Shown: positions 1 to 8,707, counted from the stretch's first letter. The stretch is 64,000 nt of DNA from Microbacterium sp. LWO12-1.2 (GCF_040675875.1 NZ_JBEGII010000001.1:2790001-2854000); one strand, 5' to 3'. Made by a program: numbers and translations. Notes: a model not told the origin generated them from the sequence alone.

Positions 1-1
1 C

Positions 2-352
2 AATCTGCTGACGTGCATCCAGGCGTTCCGCGCGTCGGGCGCCGTGATCGACCGCATCGATGCGGTCGGCGGCGGTGCGCAGAGTGACGTGTACCTCTCG
101 GTGCTCGCCGACGTCTGGGGCGTTCCGGTGCGTCGACGCACGATCGTGGAGGAGGCCAACAGTCTCGGCGCAGCGGTGACGGGTGCGGTCGGCCTCGGGC
201 TGGCGGAGTTCTCAGCGGCCCGTGCACTCAGCGATGTCACCGACGAGTTCGTCCCGGATGCCGGGCGCCACGCGGTCTACGCCGCGCGTCACGCCCGGTT
301 CGCCGACGCCTACACGGCGCTGGCGCCCTGGTTCGCCGGAGGGTCGCGCTGA
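2..352 (+). CDS. FGGY-family carbohydrate kinase, C-terminal part
   Basis: This is the last ~116 residues of a gene that enters from the left edge. The reading frame is open from base 2 and ends in TGA at 350-352. The stretch VGGGAQSDVYLSVLADVWG followed by EEANSLGAAVTGAVG is the C-terminal nucleotide-binding signature of FGGY sugar kinases (xylulokinase, glycerol kinase and relatives), which phosphorylate a ketose or polyol with ATP. The N-terminal sugar-binding half is outside the window, so the substrate cannot be told. The stop overlaps the start of the next gene by one base (TGATG), so it heads a translationally coupled operon running to 3561. The family is clear; any narrower name would be a guess. 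Confidence 0.9.
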   Translation, partial: NLLTCIQAFRASGAVIDRIDAVGGGAQSDVYLSVLADVWGVPVRRRTIVEEANSLGAAVTGAVGLGLAEFSAARALSDVTDEFVPDAGRHAVYAARHARFADAYTALAPWFAGGSR

Positions 353-1305
353 TGGGTGTCATCCTGGTCACCAGCCGTTCCTTCTCCGACGGCGACCTCG
401 ACCTGGTCGAGCGCGCCGGCCGCGCCGGTCACCGGATCCTGCGCGGACCCGCCCATCACGACCTCGAAGAACTCCGCTCCCTGCTCCACGGCGCCGACGC
501 CTGGATCGCGGGCACGGGAGAGGTGACCGAGGCACACCTCTCCGCGGCACCCAAGCTCAAGGTCATCGCCCGCTACGGCGTGGGCACCGAGGCCGTCGAC
601 CTCGGCGCGGCGCGGCGCCGCGGCATCCCGGTCACCAACACTCCGGGAGCGAATGCGGATGCCGTCGCCGACCACGCCGTCGGCCTCATGCTCTCGATGC
701 TCCGCTTCATCCCCGACGGCGACCGCCGGGTGCGCGATGGCGACTGGGTCGTGCGCCGCGGGCGCGAGCTCGGCGCGGCGACCGTCGGCATCGTCGGCTT
801 CGGGCGCATCGGCCAGGGTGTCGCGAAGCGGCTGAGCGGCTTCGGATCCCGCATCGTCGCAGCCGACCCGTACCTGCCGGCCGACCTCATCCGTGCGAAC
901 GGTGCCGAGCCGGTCGAGCTCGACGAGCTGTTCCGGGTCGCCGACGTCATCACTCTGCACGCCCCCGGCGGCCAGCTGCTCGTGGATGCCGGTCGCCTGG
1001 CCGGCATGCGCCGCGGCACGGTGCTGGTGAACACGGCCCGCGGCGACCTCGTCGAGGAGGCGGCGATCGCCGATGCGCTGCGCGACGGCATCCTCGCGGG
1101 ATTCGCCGCCGACACGCTGTACGGCGACACCGCCGCAGCCCACAGCCCGCTGCTGTCCGCCGACCTCGCGGACCGGGTGATCGTCACGCCGCACCTCGGC
1201 GCGCAGACCACTCAGGCCGTCGACAACATGGGCTCCCTCTCACTCGACGACGTCATCGCCGTGCTCAAGGGCGCGGAGCCCGCCCACCCCGTGACCGCTC
1301 GCTAG
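352..1305 (+). CDS. D-isomer-specific 2-hydroxyacid dehydrogenase (SerA-like)
   Basis: 317 residues, close to the 310-330 usual for this family. It should interconvert a 2-hydroxy acid and a 2-keto acid with NAD(P). The dinucleotide fold shows GFGRIG at residues ~149-154. The catalytic Arg is R230 in VNTARGD, and the catalytic His is H281 in VTPHLGA. The catalytic Glu of the usual DVFxxEP segment seems to be replaced by Asp (segment DTLYGDT, about D259), which is worth noting. The start ATG at 352 overlaps the kinase stop. The neighbours (sugar kinase, shikimate-dehydrogenase-like protein, phosphotriesterase-like hydrolase) point to oxidation of a sugar-derived acid, not serine synthesis. The family is certain; the substrate is unknown. 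Confidence 0.9.
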   Translation: MGVILVTSRSFSDGDLDLVERAGRAGHRILRGPAHHDLEELRSLLHGADAWIAGTGEVTEAHLSAAPKLKVIARYGVGTEAVDLGAARRRGIPVTNTPGANADAVADHAVGLMLSMLRFIPDGDRRVRDGDWVVRRGRELGAATVGIVGFGRIGQGVAKRLSGFGSRIVAADPYLPADLIRANGAEPVELDELFRVADVITLHAPGGQLLVDAGRLAGMRRGTVLVNTARGDLVEEAAIADALRDGILAGFAADTLYGDTAAAHSPLLSADLADRVIVTPHLGAQTTQAVDNMGSLSLDDVIAVLKGAEPAHPVTAR

Positions 1306-1313
1306 GAGTCCCG

Positions 1314-2279
1314 ATGTCCTCTTCCCTCACCACCGACGCGCCCCCGGCGCCGGATGCCGCGACCGCCGACTACATGGGCTTCGTCGGCGTCAGCACCGGC
1401 TCCTCGTCGATCATGCAGGTGTTTCCGCGCTGGGCAGAGGTCCTGGGCCTCCCCACCCGCAACCTCGTCGGACACGATCTGCCGATGGACGCGACCCCGG
1501 CGCAGTACATCGCGATGGTCGAGCAGATCCGCGACGACCCCCGTCACCGCGGCGCCCTGGTCACCACGCACAAGATGAACGTGTACGCCGCGGCATCCGG
1601 CCTGTTCGACGAGCTCGACCCGTTCGCGGTGTCGTGCAGCGAGATCTCCAGCATCTCCAAGCGCGGCGACCGGCTGATCGGCCGCGCCAAGGATCCGCTC
1701 ACGGTCGACCTCGCCCTGAACGACTTCCTGCCCGCCGACCACTTCGCCCGCACCGGAGCGGAGGTCGTCATTCTCGGCGCCGGCGGCTCGGGCACAGCGC
1801 TGAGCTGGGCCCTCGCCGAGCGGGCGGATGCCCCGTCGAAGGTCACCGTCACGGCCCGCGACGACGAGAAGCTCGCGCACCTCCGTGAGGTCCACGCGCA
1901 GCACGGCACCGCCGAGGGGCTGATCGCCTACGTCCGCACCGACACCCCGGAGCACACAGCCGCCCTCGTTGCCGCGGCGCCGACCGGCTCGCTGATCGTC
2001 AACGCCACCGGCCTCGGCAAGGACCGCCCCGGCTCTCCTCTGCCGGACAACGTGGTGTTCCCCGAGAAAGCGGTCGTGTGGGAGTTCAACTACCGCGGAT
2101 CGCTGGAGTTCCTGCACCAGGCCCGCGCGCAGGAGGCCGCGCGAGCGCTGCACGTGGTCGACGGATGGCGCTACTTCATCCACGGCTGGTCGCAGGTCGT
2201 CGCCGACGTGTTCGAGCTCGAGCTCACGCCCGAGATCGTCGAACAGCTCGGCGACGCCGCGGAGTTCGCACGCCGATGA
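1314..2279 (+). CDS. Shikimate/quinate dehydrogenase-like oxidoreductase
   Basis: 321 residues. The start ATG at 1314 follows an AGGAG-like ribosome site (TAGGAGTCCCG) nine bases after the previous stop. The C-terminal half holds the Rossmann motif GAGGSGTALSWAL. The N-terminal half has the family layout with a conserved Lys in VTTHKMNVY at the place of the catalytic lysine of AroE. The protein is longer and divergent from housekeeping AroE, and lies in a catabolic operon. It is therefore more likely a dehydrogenase for a polyol or hydroxyacid than the aromatic-pathway enzyme. The stop overlaps the next start by four bases (ATGA). Fold confidence is high; specificity is unknown. Confidence 0.82.
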   Translation: MSSSLTTDAPPAPDAATADYMGFVGVSTGSSSIMQVFPRWAEVLGLPTRNLVGHDLPMDATPAQYIAMVEQIRDDPRHRGALVTTHKMNVYAAASGLFDELDPFAVSCSEISSISKRGDRLIGRAKDPLTVDLALNDFLPADHFARTGAEVVILGAGGSGTALSWALAERADAPSKVTVTARDDEKLAHLREVHAQHGTAEGLIAYVRTDTPEHTAALVAAAPTGSLIVNATGLGKDRPGSPLPDNVVFPEKAVVWEFNYRGSLEFLHQARAQEAARALHVVDGWRYFIHGWSQVVADVFELELTPEIVEQLGDAAEFARR

Positions 2280-3223
2280 TCCGCACGGTCCTCGGAGACA
2301 TCGACCCGACGCTGCTCGGGCCGACGAACTACCACGAGCACCTGTTCCAGATCAGCCCGCTCCTGCCGGGTGACGAGCTCGACGACGAGACGCGGTCGAC
2401 GACCGAGGCCGGGCTGCTGCGCGGCAGCGGATTCGCCGCGATGGTCGACGCGACCCCGTTCGGGCTCGGTCGCAACCCCGAGGCGGTCGCGCGCATCGGT
2501 GCCACGACCGGCCTGCACGTGGTGGCGACGACCGGACGACACCGTGATGCGCACTACGACGCGCACCATCCGACCCGGTATCAGGATGCCGCGCAGCTCG
2601 CGCAGCAGTTCCTCACCGAGATCACCGAGGGGATGCCGCAGACGGATGCCGCCCCGAGCGGCCCCCGCGCCCAGGCACCAGACGGCTCCGCGGTGCGCGC
2701 CGGCATCCTCAAGGGCGGCATCGACTACTGGCGCATCAGCGACTTCGAGCGCACGACCCTGCGGGCACTGGCAGCGGCCCATCGCGCGACCGGCGCCGCG
2801 ATCATGGTGCACCTGGAGTTCTGCACGGCAGCGCACGAGGTGCTCGACCTGCTCGCCGCCGAGGGGGTGGCCGCCGATCGGGTCGTGCTCGCCCACGCTG
2901 ACCGCGACCCCGACGCCGGCCTGCACGCCTCCCTCGCGGAGCGCGGCGCGTACCTCGGCTACGACGGATTCGCCCGGCCACGAACCCGCTCCGACGCCGA
3001 GCTGCTGGCGCTCACGGCCGCGGCGGTCGACCAGGGTGCAGGAGACCGGATCGTGCTCGGCGGCGACGTCGCGCGCCGCACGCGGTACAGCGCCTACGGC
3101 GGCATGCCCGGCCTCGCCTACCTCGGTGAGCGCTACCTCCCGCGGCTGCGCGCTCTGATCGGCGACGCAGCGGTGGAGCGGATGCTCATTGCCAACCCCG
3201 CGCGCCTGCTGACGCTGTCTTGA
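2276..3223 (+). CDS. Phosphotriesterase-like metal hydrolase/lactonase
   Basis: 315 residues of the amidohydrolase superfamily, phosphotriesterase branch. The metal ligands of the TIM barrel are visible in order: HEH at residues 20-22, a Lys in the AGILKGGIDYW segment, His in MVHLEF, His in VLAHADRD and Asp in VLGGDVAR. Bacterial members are mostly lactonases or sugar-lactone/phosphate hydrolases, not pesticide esterases. In this operon, lactone opening between the two dehydrogenase steps would make sense (inference). The ATG at 2276 overlaps the preceding stop (ATGA), so the start is well fixed. The gene ends 41 bases before the next start. Confidence 0.85.
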   Translation: MIRTVLGDIDPTLLGPTNYHEHLFQISPLLPGDELDDETRSTTEAGLLRGSGFAAMVDATPFGLGRNPEAVARIGATTGLHVVATTGRHRDAHYDAHHPTRYQDAAQLAQQFLTEITEGMPQTDAAPSGPRAQAPDGSAVRAGILKGGIDYWRISDFERTTLRALAAAHRATGAAIMVHLEFCTAAHEVLDLLAAEGVAADRVVLAHADRDPDAGLHASLAERGAYLGYDGFARPRTRSDAELLALTAAAVDQGAGDRIVLGGDVARRTRYSAYGGMPGLAYLGERYLPRLRALIGDAAVERMLIANPARLLTLS

Positions 3224-3264
3224 CCCCCGCATCATTCTGACCCGATCCCCCACCGAGGAGCCTC

Positions 3265-3561
3265 ATGTCCGAGCCGACCATCCTGCACGCGACGTTCACC
3301 GCACGCCCCGGAGAGGGCGACCGCGTGGCCGCGCTGCTGCGCGACTTCGCCGAGGGGGTGCGCGCAGAGGAGGGCAACGTCGTGTTCGACGCCACCCGCC
3401 TGACCGATGACTCCGACCGCTTCTTCGTCTACGAGGTCTACCGCGACGACGAGGCGTTCCAGGCGCACCTGGCCTCCCCCGCCGGAGTACCCTTCAACGC
3501 CGCACTGCAGGAGCTCATCGTCGAGCCCTCGTCGCAGCTCACCTTCCTCCGCCGCATCTGA
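3265..3561 (+). CDS. ABM-domain (antibiotic biosynthesis monooxygenase) protein
   Basis: 98 residues, the normal size for a single ABM/YgiN-type dimeric alpha/beta barrel. The N-terminus (ILHATFTARPGEGDRVAALL) and the central FFVYEVYRDDEAFQAHLASP match the family. Such small proteins act as cofactor-free quinol monooxygenases or as accessory isomerases in sugar operons. Nothing here decides which. GAGGAG precedes the ATG with suitable spacing. It closes the left-hand operon and is followed by a symmetric repeat and a bidirectional terminator. Confidence 0.85.
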   Translation: MSEPTILHATFTARPGEGDRVAALLRDFAEGVRAEEGNVVFDATRLTDDSDRFFVYEVYRDDEAFQAHLASPAGVPFNAALQELIVEPSSQLTFLRRI

Positions 3562-3634
3562 GCCGGCGCGCGGGCTCGGCCTCCGGCCCTGCCCCAGCCC
3601 CCAGCCCGGCCCCAGCCCCAGCCCCCTGCCCCCG

Positions 3635-3704
3635 TGCAGGACGATCGGCCACGTGCAGGACCGATCCCCGGCATCCACTCCTGCAACCGGCATCCCCTCC
3701 TGCA
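3635..3704. repeat. Symmetric extragenic palindrome built from TGCAGGA boxes
   Basis: Two direct TGCAGGA boxes (3635-3641, 3654-3660) are mirrored by two TCCTGCA boxes (3679-3685, 3698-3704). The spacing is exactly 12-18-12 bases around one centre. The arms can pair as a nested hairpin. It lies in a C-rich stretch between two convergent genes. I see no coding signal here. Confidence 0.6.
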
Positions 3705-3796
3705 AACCGCGCCCGAGCCCCGCCCGCGCCTCCCCCTTCCGCGCCGAACCCCGCCCGAGCCTCCCCGCCCGCACCGAACCCCGCCGCACCCCCACA

Positions 3797-3832
3797 GAAG
3801 AAGCCCCCCACCCGAAGGTGAGGGGCTTCTTC
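3797..3832. terminator. Bidirectional terminator between ABM gene and importer operon
   Basis: GAAGAAGCCCC (3797-3807) pairs with GGGGCTTCTTC (3822-3832). An inner CACC/GGTG stem caps it with a CGAA tetraloop. It lies 12 bases beyond the stop of the importer's binding-protein gene and serves both convergent units. Confidence 0.8.
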
Positions 3833-3843
3833 GCGAACTCAGA

Positions 3844-4839
3844 TCACTCGTAGAGAACTGCGGCGATCTTCGGGTCCTCGATGTTGGTCTTGTCGTACCA
3901 GTACGAGCCGGTGTCGTAGAACTCCTCGACGTCCTTGCCGTTGGCGGCGTCGTACGCTGCCTGCACGACCTGTGCGCCGATGCCGATCGGGTCCTGCGTG
4001 ATGGCACCGGCCATCGTGCCGTCCTTGATCGCGTTGATCTGCGCGGCGCCGGAGTCGAAGCCGACGATCGTGAGCTTGCCCTTCTCGAGGCCGAGCTCGT
4101 TGACCGCGTTCACGACGCCGATCGCGGAACCTTCGTTGGTGCCGTAGATGCCCTTGAGGTCGGGGTGCGCCGCGATCATGGCCTTCGCGATGTCAGCCGA
4201 CTTCAGGTGGTCACCGTCGCCGTACTGGATGTCGACGATCTCGATGTCGGGGTAGTCCGCCTCGATCTTCTCGACGAAGCCGTCGCGACGCTCGACACCG
4301 GTCGAGTTGATCTGCGAGTGGCCGACGATGCCGACCTCGCCCTCGCCGCCGATGAGCTCGGCCATGTGCTCTGCGGCCAGCGCGCCGGCGACCTTGCTGT
4401 CAGTGGCGGAGAGGCTCAGGCCCACGTCACCGTCGCACGGTGCGTCGAAGTACACCACGGGGATGTCCTTGTCCTTGGCCTGCTGCAGCGGCGTGACACA
4501 GGCCTCGGGGTCGAGGGCGGCGTACGCGATGGCATCCGGTCCCTTGTCGATCGCGGTCTGCAGCATCTGCAGCTGCGCGTCGATCTCGGTCTCGGCTGCG
4601 GGGCCTTCGAAGGTGATGTCGACGCCGAGCTCGGCGGCGCGCTCCTCTGCGCCCTTCTTGACGGCCTGCCAGAACTGGTGCTGGAAGCCCTTCGAGACGA
4701 GTGCGATGTACATCTTGTCGCCGCTGCCGCCGTCGCCACTGCCGGCGTCGCCGCCGCCCGTGTCGCCCGCGCATCCGGCCATGACGAGTGCCGCCGAGGC
4801 GACGAGTGCCGCGAATGCGGTCTTCTTGCCGAACTTCAT
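3844..4839 (-). CDS. Sugar ABC importer, substrate-binding lipoprotein (RbsB-type)
   Basis: 331 residues. The signal peptide ends in a lipobox (VMAGC, lipidated Cys23), followed by a Gly/Asp-rich linker, so the protein is membrane-anchored outside the cell. The rest is a periplasmic-binding-protein type 1 fold of the ribose/galactose class, with VSKGFQHQFWQAVKKGAEE at the N-terminus and a DPIGIGAQ segment near the C-terminus. It is the last gene of an ATPase-permease-binding protein operon. A 144-base spacer separates it from the permease, which is common where the binding protein is made in excess. The operator in front of the ATPase gene matches those of the L-fucose genes, so L-fucose is the best guess for the ligand. 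Confidence 0.93.
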   Translation of the reverse strand: MKFGKKTAFAALVASAALVMAGCAGDTGGGDAGSGDGGSGDKMYIALVSKGFQHQFWQAVKKGAEERAAELGVDITFEGPAAETEIDAQLQMLQTAIDKGPDAIAYAALDPEACVTPLQQAKDKDIPVVYFDAPCDGDVGLSLSATDSKVAGALAAEHMAELIGGEGEVGIVGHSQINSTGVERRDGFVEKIEADYPDIEIVDIQYGDGDHLKSADIAKAMIAAHPDLKGIYGTNEGSAIGVVNAVNELGLEKGKLTIVGFDSGAAQINAIKDGTMAGAITQDPIGIGAQVVQAAYDAANGKDVEEFYDTGSYWYDKTNIEDPKIAAVLYE

Positions 4840-4983
4840 GGAAACTCCGTTGTTTGTGAGTGCCGACTGCGTCGACGGTGTTGGACATTCCTGGTGCTGT
4901 GTGCCGTGCGGATCGCTCCGCGGGTTCGGCTGGTGCCGATCGGAGAGTGGCGGGCACGGGTGCCACGCTCCGTGGTTCAGGGG

Positions 4984-6018
4984 TCAGGTGCGCGTGCGGT
5001 TGCGCAGCGAGTCGAAGAAGACGGCGATCAGCACGACGACGCCGACGACGATGTTCTGCCATTCCGACTGGATCGACAGGATGCGCAGGCCGTTGACGAG
5101 CACGCTCATGATGAGGGCGCCGATCACGGTGCCGAGGATCGATCCGCGACCGCCGAGCAGCGAGGTGCCACCGATGATGACGGCCGCGATCGCCTGCAGC
5201 TCGTAGCCGGTGCCGATCTGCGGCTGCGCGGAGCCGAGCCGGGCGGCGATCACCACGCCGGCGATACCGGTGAAGGCGCCGGCGAACATGTAGACGAGGA
5301 TCGTCCAGCGACGCGTGTTCACACCGGAGAGGCGGGTCGCCTCTTCGTTGGAGCCGATCGCGAACGTGTAGCGCCCGAGCAGCGTCTTCGACAGCACCAG
5401 CCAGGCGATGACCGCGAGGATGCCGGTGATGAGCACCGCGTTGGGCAGGCCGGGGATCAGCGTGCCGATCGCGAAGGCCTGCTGGAATCCGTTGTCTGCC
5501 GCGAAGTAGATCGGCGCGACACCCGAGATGACGAGGGCGAGTCCGCCGGCGATCATCATCATCGCAAGCGTCGCGATGAACGGAGGAAGCCGGAGGAAGG
5601 TGATGTTGACGCCGTTGATCAGGCCCATCAGCACACCGGTCGCGATGCCGCCGATGACGCCGACCCACACGGGCAGCCCCATCTTGGTCACGAAGACACC
5701 GGTCATCACGGCGGCCAGCGCCATGCCGGTGCCGAGCGAGAGGTCGATGCCGCCGGTGATGATGACGAACGTGGTGCCGAGCGCGAGGATCGCGATCACG
5801 GCTGTCGAGAGCAGGACGGTGGTGATGTTGCTCACCGTGAAGAAGCTGGGGCTGGCGATCGCGAAGAAGACCACCAGCACGACGAGCGTGCCGAAGGCGA
5901 GCGACTGCTGGGCCTGCTTCTTGAGGAACCCGACGAAGTCGCGCTTGTCGGTGTTCTCCGAGACTGCCGTCTGGATGATCGTCGTCGTCGACGATCCGGG
6001 CTGCTGTGGAGCGCTCAT
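4984..6018 (-). CDS. Sugar ABC importer permease (RbsC-type)
   Basis: 344 residues with a hydrophilic ~45-residue N-terminus and then about nine to ten hydrophobic segments. Family signatures include TFVIITGGIDLSLGTGMAL and the C-terminal GGTSLLGGRGSILGTVIGA. This is the single permease, probably a homodimer, of a ribose/galactose-type importer. The start ATG overlaps the stop of the ATPase gene (TGATG at 6016-6020 on this strand), so the two are translationally coupled. Its C-terminus ends in charged residues RNRTRT on the cytoplasmic side. Confidence 0.93.
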   Translation of the reverse strand: MSAPQQPGSSTTTIIQTAVSENTDKRDFVGFLKKQAQQSLAFGTLVVLVVFFAIASPSFFTVSNITTVLLSTAVIAILALGTTFVIITGGIDLSLGTGMALAAVMTGVFVTKMGLPVWVGVIGGIATGVLMGLINGVNITFLRLPPFIATLAMMMIAGGLALVISGVAPIYFAADNGFQQAFAIGTLIPGLPNAVLITGILAVIAWLVLSKTLLGRYTFAIGSNEEATRLSGVNTRRWTILVYMFAGAFTGIAGVVIAARLGSAQPQIGTGYELQAIAAVIIGGTSLLGGRGSILGTVIGALIMSVLVNGLRILSIQSEWQNIVVGVVVLIAVFFDSLRNRTRT

Positions 6019-7520
6019 CAGTCTTCCTCCCCGTGTGCTGCGAGTTGCATGATCTTCTCCTGGCTTGCTTCCTCGTTGCGGAGGGTCCCGGTGATCCGGC
6101 CGTTGGCGAAGACCGCGATGCGGTTCGCCACCCGAAGGATCTCCGGCAGCTCCGACGAGATGACGATGATGGATTTGCCCTGCTCGGCGAGCAGCTGCAT
6201 GAGGCGGTAGATCTCTTCCTTCGCGCCGACGTCGATCCCTCTGGTCGGCTCGTCGAAGATGAGCACATCGCAGTCGCGCATCAGCCAGCGGGCGATGACG
6301 ACCTTCTGCTGGTTGCCGCCGGAGAGCAGCTTGACGACCTGGTTGACCGAGGGCGTCTTGACCCGCAGCTGCTGGACGTACTCCTTGGTGCGGTTCTTGG
6401 CCTTGCCATCGCCCATCCAGCCGATGGCGTTGGCGTAGGAGCCGAGCGAGGCGAGCACCGTGTTGAAGGTGACGTCCTGTTCGAGCATGAGGCCGAGGAG
6501 CTTGCGATCCTCGGACAGATAGCCGACACCGTGCTTGACGGCATCCGCGGGCTGGCTGATCCTGATGGCCCGTCCGCCGATCGTGACCGTGCCGCCGTCG
6601 CGAGGATCGGCGCCGATGACCGCGCGGGCGGTCTCGGTGCGACCGGCACCCATGAGACCGGCGAAGCCGAGGATCTCCCCCTTGTGCAGCTCGAAGGAGA
6701 CGTCCTTCAGCAGCGCCTTGGTGGAGAGTCCTTCGACCTTCAGCACGATCGGGTCATTGATGTGCTCGCGCGCCTGCGGACGGGTTCCCTCGTCGATCGG
6801 ACGCCCGACCATCATCTCGATGATCTTCGGGATGCTGACCTCGGACTTGTCGAGTGATCCGATGTATGTGCCGTCTCGGAGCACGGTGACCCGGTCGGCG
6901 AGGCGACGCAGCTCGTCCATGCGGTGCGAGATGTAGACGATGCCCGTGCCCCGCGCCTTGAGCTGCTCGATCAGCACGAACAGCGTCTCGACCTCGGAGT
7001 CGGTGAGGGCGGATGTCGGCTCGTCCATGATCAGGACCTTGGCGTTGAACGACAGCGCCTTGGCGATCTCGACCATCTGCTGCTCCGCGACCGTGAGCTC
7101 CCCGACCAGCTGGCGGGGGTTCAGTCGGATGTCGAGGCGGGTGAGCAGGTCCGCGGTCTGTGCGTTGAGCTTGCGCTCCGACAGGAACGGGCCCGTCTTC
7201 GGCTCACGGCCCACGTAGATGTTCTGCGCGACGGTCAGATCGGGCATCAGATTGAGTTCCTGATGGATGATCGTGACGCCGAGTTCCTGCGCCTGGAGTG
7301 GGCTGGTGAGCTCGACTTCCCGGCCCTCGAACGTGATCGTGCCCTCGTCCTTGGTGTAGATCCCGGAGAGGATCTTCATGAGCGTCGACTTGCCGGCGCC
7401 GTTCTCACCCACGAGGACGAGCACCTCACCGGCGCGCACTTCGAGGTGCACGTCCTTCAGCGCCTGCACACCGGGGAAACCCTTGCTGATTCCCTCGACT
7501 CTGAGAATGGGATCGCTCAT
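6018..7520 (-). CDS. Sugar ABC importer ATPase, tandem domains (RbsA/MglA-type)
   Basis: 500 residues, as usual for the two-domain sugar ATPases. Domain 1 has Walker A GENGAGKST at 38-46, the LTVAEQQ signature and Walker B IMDEPTSAL. Domain 2 has the degenerate Walker A GLMGAGRTE typical of the family, the signature LLSGGNQQKV and FDEPTRGID. It is the first gene of the importer operon. The promoter region (7574-7619) carries an operator-like motif also found at the L-fucose pathway promoters, tying this transporter to that regulon. Confidence 0.95.
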   Translation of the reverse strand: MSDPILRVEGISKGFPGVQALKDVHLEVRAGEVLVLVGENGAGKSTLMKILSGIYTKDEGTITFEGREVELTSPLQAQELGVTIIHQELNLMPDLTVAQNIYVGREPKTGPFLSERKLNAQTADLLTRLDIRLNPRQLVGELTVAEQQMVEIAKALSFNAKVLIMDEPTSALTDSEVETLFVLIEQLKARGTGIVYISHRMDELRRLADRVTVLRDGTYIGSLDKSEVSIPKIIEMMVGRPIDEGTRPQAREHINDPIVLKVEGLSTKALLKDVSFELHKGEILGFAGLMGAGRTETARAVIGADPRDGGTVTIGGRAIRISQPADAVKHGVGYLSEDRKLLGLMLEQDVTFNTVLASLGSYANAIGWMGDGKAKNRTKEYVQQLRVKTPSVNQVVKLLSGGNQQKVVIARWLMRDCDVLIFDEPTRGIDVGAKEEIYRLMQLLAEQGKSIIVISSELPEILRVANRIAVFANGRITGTLRNEEASQEKIMQLAAHGEED

Positions 7521-7573
7521 GTGCTCACCTGCTTCCTTGGAGGTCCCGTTTCGATGCCAGCAGTTCGGTCTGC

Positions 7574-7619
7574 TGTAAACATCGGATCAATTCTGTAGCC
7601 TACGCCGCATCCTGCGCAA
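7574..7619 (-). promoter_or_regulatory. Importer promoter with GntR/FCD operator
   Basis: On the minus strand, TTGCGC (7619-7614) and TACAGA (7597-7592) form a 16-bp-spaced promoter for the importer. Directly downstream is the operator-like segment TGTAAACATCGGATCAAT (plus strand 7574-7591). It shares TGTAAACATC and GAT with the site at 12733-12750, and ACATC(C/G)GATCAAT with the site at 15527-15539. Confidence 0.6.
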
Positions 7620-7712
7620 GTTGTATCTAAATGTAACTAACGGCGAGTCGGATGGGAAGACCTGTAATAACATCTTGGCCACAGCTTCCGATCCCGACCG
7701 ATTCCGCCGCCT

Positions 7713-8582
7713 TCAGTGGAGGCGGATCGAGTCCACCGCCACGAGCTTGTCGCGGATGAACGCGTTCGCGTGCGCTCCGAGTTCGGTGTTGTCGGTCCAG
7801 AGGTTGCGCCAGATGCCGAGCATGCGGCTCAGGTCCGGCGCGACCACCGCAGACGAGAACGACTCGAACACGATCGGACCGTCGTAGCCGATGCGGCCGA
7901 GGGCCTTGAAGAACGTGTCGAAGTCGACGGTTCCGGTGCCCAGGTAGCCGCGGTGGCTCTCTCCGATGTGCACGTACTGCAGGCTCGGTTCGGCATCCAG
8001 GACCGGCGCGAACATATCCGACTCCTCGATGTTCATGTGGTACGTATCGAGGTGGATGCCGAGGTTCGGACGATCGACCTCGGCGAGGTACTCGATCGCC
8101 TGCCGTGCGGTGTTCAGCACGTTGGTCTCGTAGCGGTTCACGACCTCGAGGGCGACGGACACCCCCCGCTCGGCGGCATGGTCGGCGACCTTGGCGATCG
8201 CGCGGCGACTGCTCTCGAGGCCTGCGGGTGCGACCGGCTCCATGTACTTCTTCATGGCGCTGTAGATCACGCCGCAGAAGTGCTCCCCGCCCAGGTCGGC
8301 GAGCACGTCGACCGCCCGCAACAGCAGAGCCTCCCCTGCCGCGACGACGGCCGGCTCGGAGCTGGTGACGTCGGTCGCCTCGGAGAGCCCGAGCGAGGCG
8401 CTCACCGCGAGGTCGTGCTCCTCGAGGGACTCCCGCGCCGCCTGCACATCGAAGGCGAACGGGTCCATGAGCGGGAACTCGATGAGATCGAAACCGGCCT
8501 CCTTGGTCTTCTCCACCGAGAGACGGATGCCGTCGGCATCGAAGTTCCCGGTCCAGACGAGCCCGTGGCAGCCGATGTTCAT
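7713..8582 (-). CDS. D-tagatose 3-epimerase-like sugar isomerase (AP-endonuclease 2 fold)
   Basis: 289 residues from the ATG at 8582, which has GAGGGA upstream; the longer reading to 8633 would swallow the operator. The metal and catalytic residues of ketose 3-epimerases are visible in order: Glu in LEVVNRYETN, Asp in HLDTYHMNIEE, His in VHIGESHRGYLGTG, and Glu in FESFSS. The enzyme should epimerise or isomerise a keto-sugar with Mn2+ or Mg2+. It lies divergent from a LacI regulator, with two perfect operators between them. About 190 bases separate it from the importer operon, which has its own promoter. D-allulose/tagatose-like substrates or a hydroxypyruvate-isomerase-like role are both possible. 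Confidence 0.88.
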   Translation of the reverse strand: MNIGCHGLVWTGNFDADGIRLSVEKTKEAGFDLIEFPLMDPFAFDVQAARESLEEHDLAVSASLGLSEATDVTSSEPAVVAAGEALLLRAVDVLADLGGEHFCGVIYSAMKKYMEPVAPAGLESSRRAIAKVADHAAERGVSVALEVVNRYETNVLNTARQAIEYLAEVDRPNLGIHLDTYHMNIEESDMFAPVLDAEPSLQYVHIGESHRGYLGTGTVDFDTFFKALGRIGYDGPIVFESFSSAVVAPDLSRMLGIWRNLWTDNTELGAHANAFIRDKLVAVDSIRLH

Positions 8583-8626
8583 GAGATCCCTCGGAGGCGG
8601 GTGTGCGGCACCATCGCCTCGATCAA

Positions 8627-8640
8627 TTGGCACGTGCCAA
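8627..8640. promoter_or_regulatory. LacI operator 1, perfect 14-bp palindrome
   Basis: TTGGCACGTGCCAA reads identically on both strands. It lies 45 bases upstream of the isomerase start. The central CG and the symmetric arms are typical of LacI-family operators. An identical copy lies 67 bp away. Confidence 0.8.
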
Positions 8641-8693
8641 GTTGAGCTGGGTCACACGCTACGTCGGCGCGTATCGACGTGTCAAGAACTTTC

Positions 8694-8707
8694 TTGGCAC
8701 GTGCCAA
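8694..8707. promoter_or_regulatory. LacI operator 2, identical to operator 1
   Basis: The same perfect palindrome as at 8627, centre to centre 67 bp, lying 87 bases before the LacI start. The spacing suits looping between two regulator dimers and control of both divergent genes. Confidence 0.8.

Noticed and set aside
3634..6210. A long open frame opposite the importer genes
   Set aside because: It is the antisense shadow of three clear ABC genes; high GC makes such frames common, and it resembles no family.
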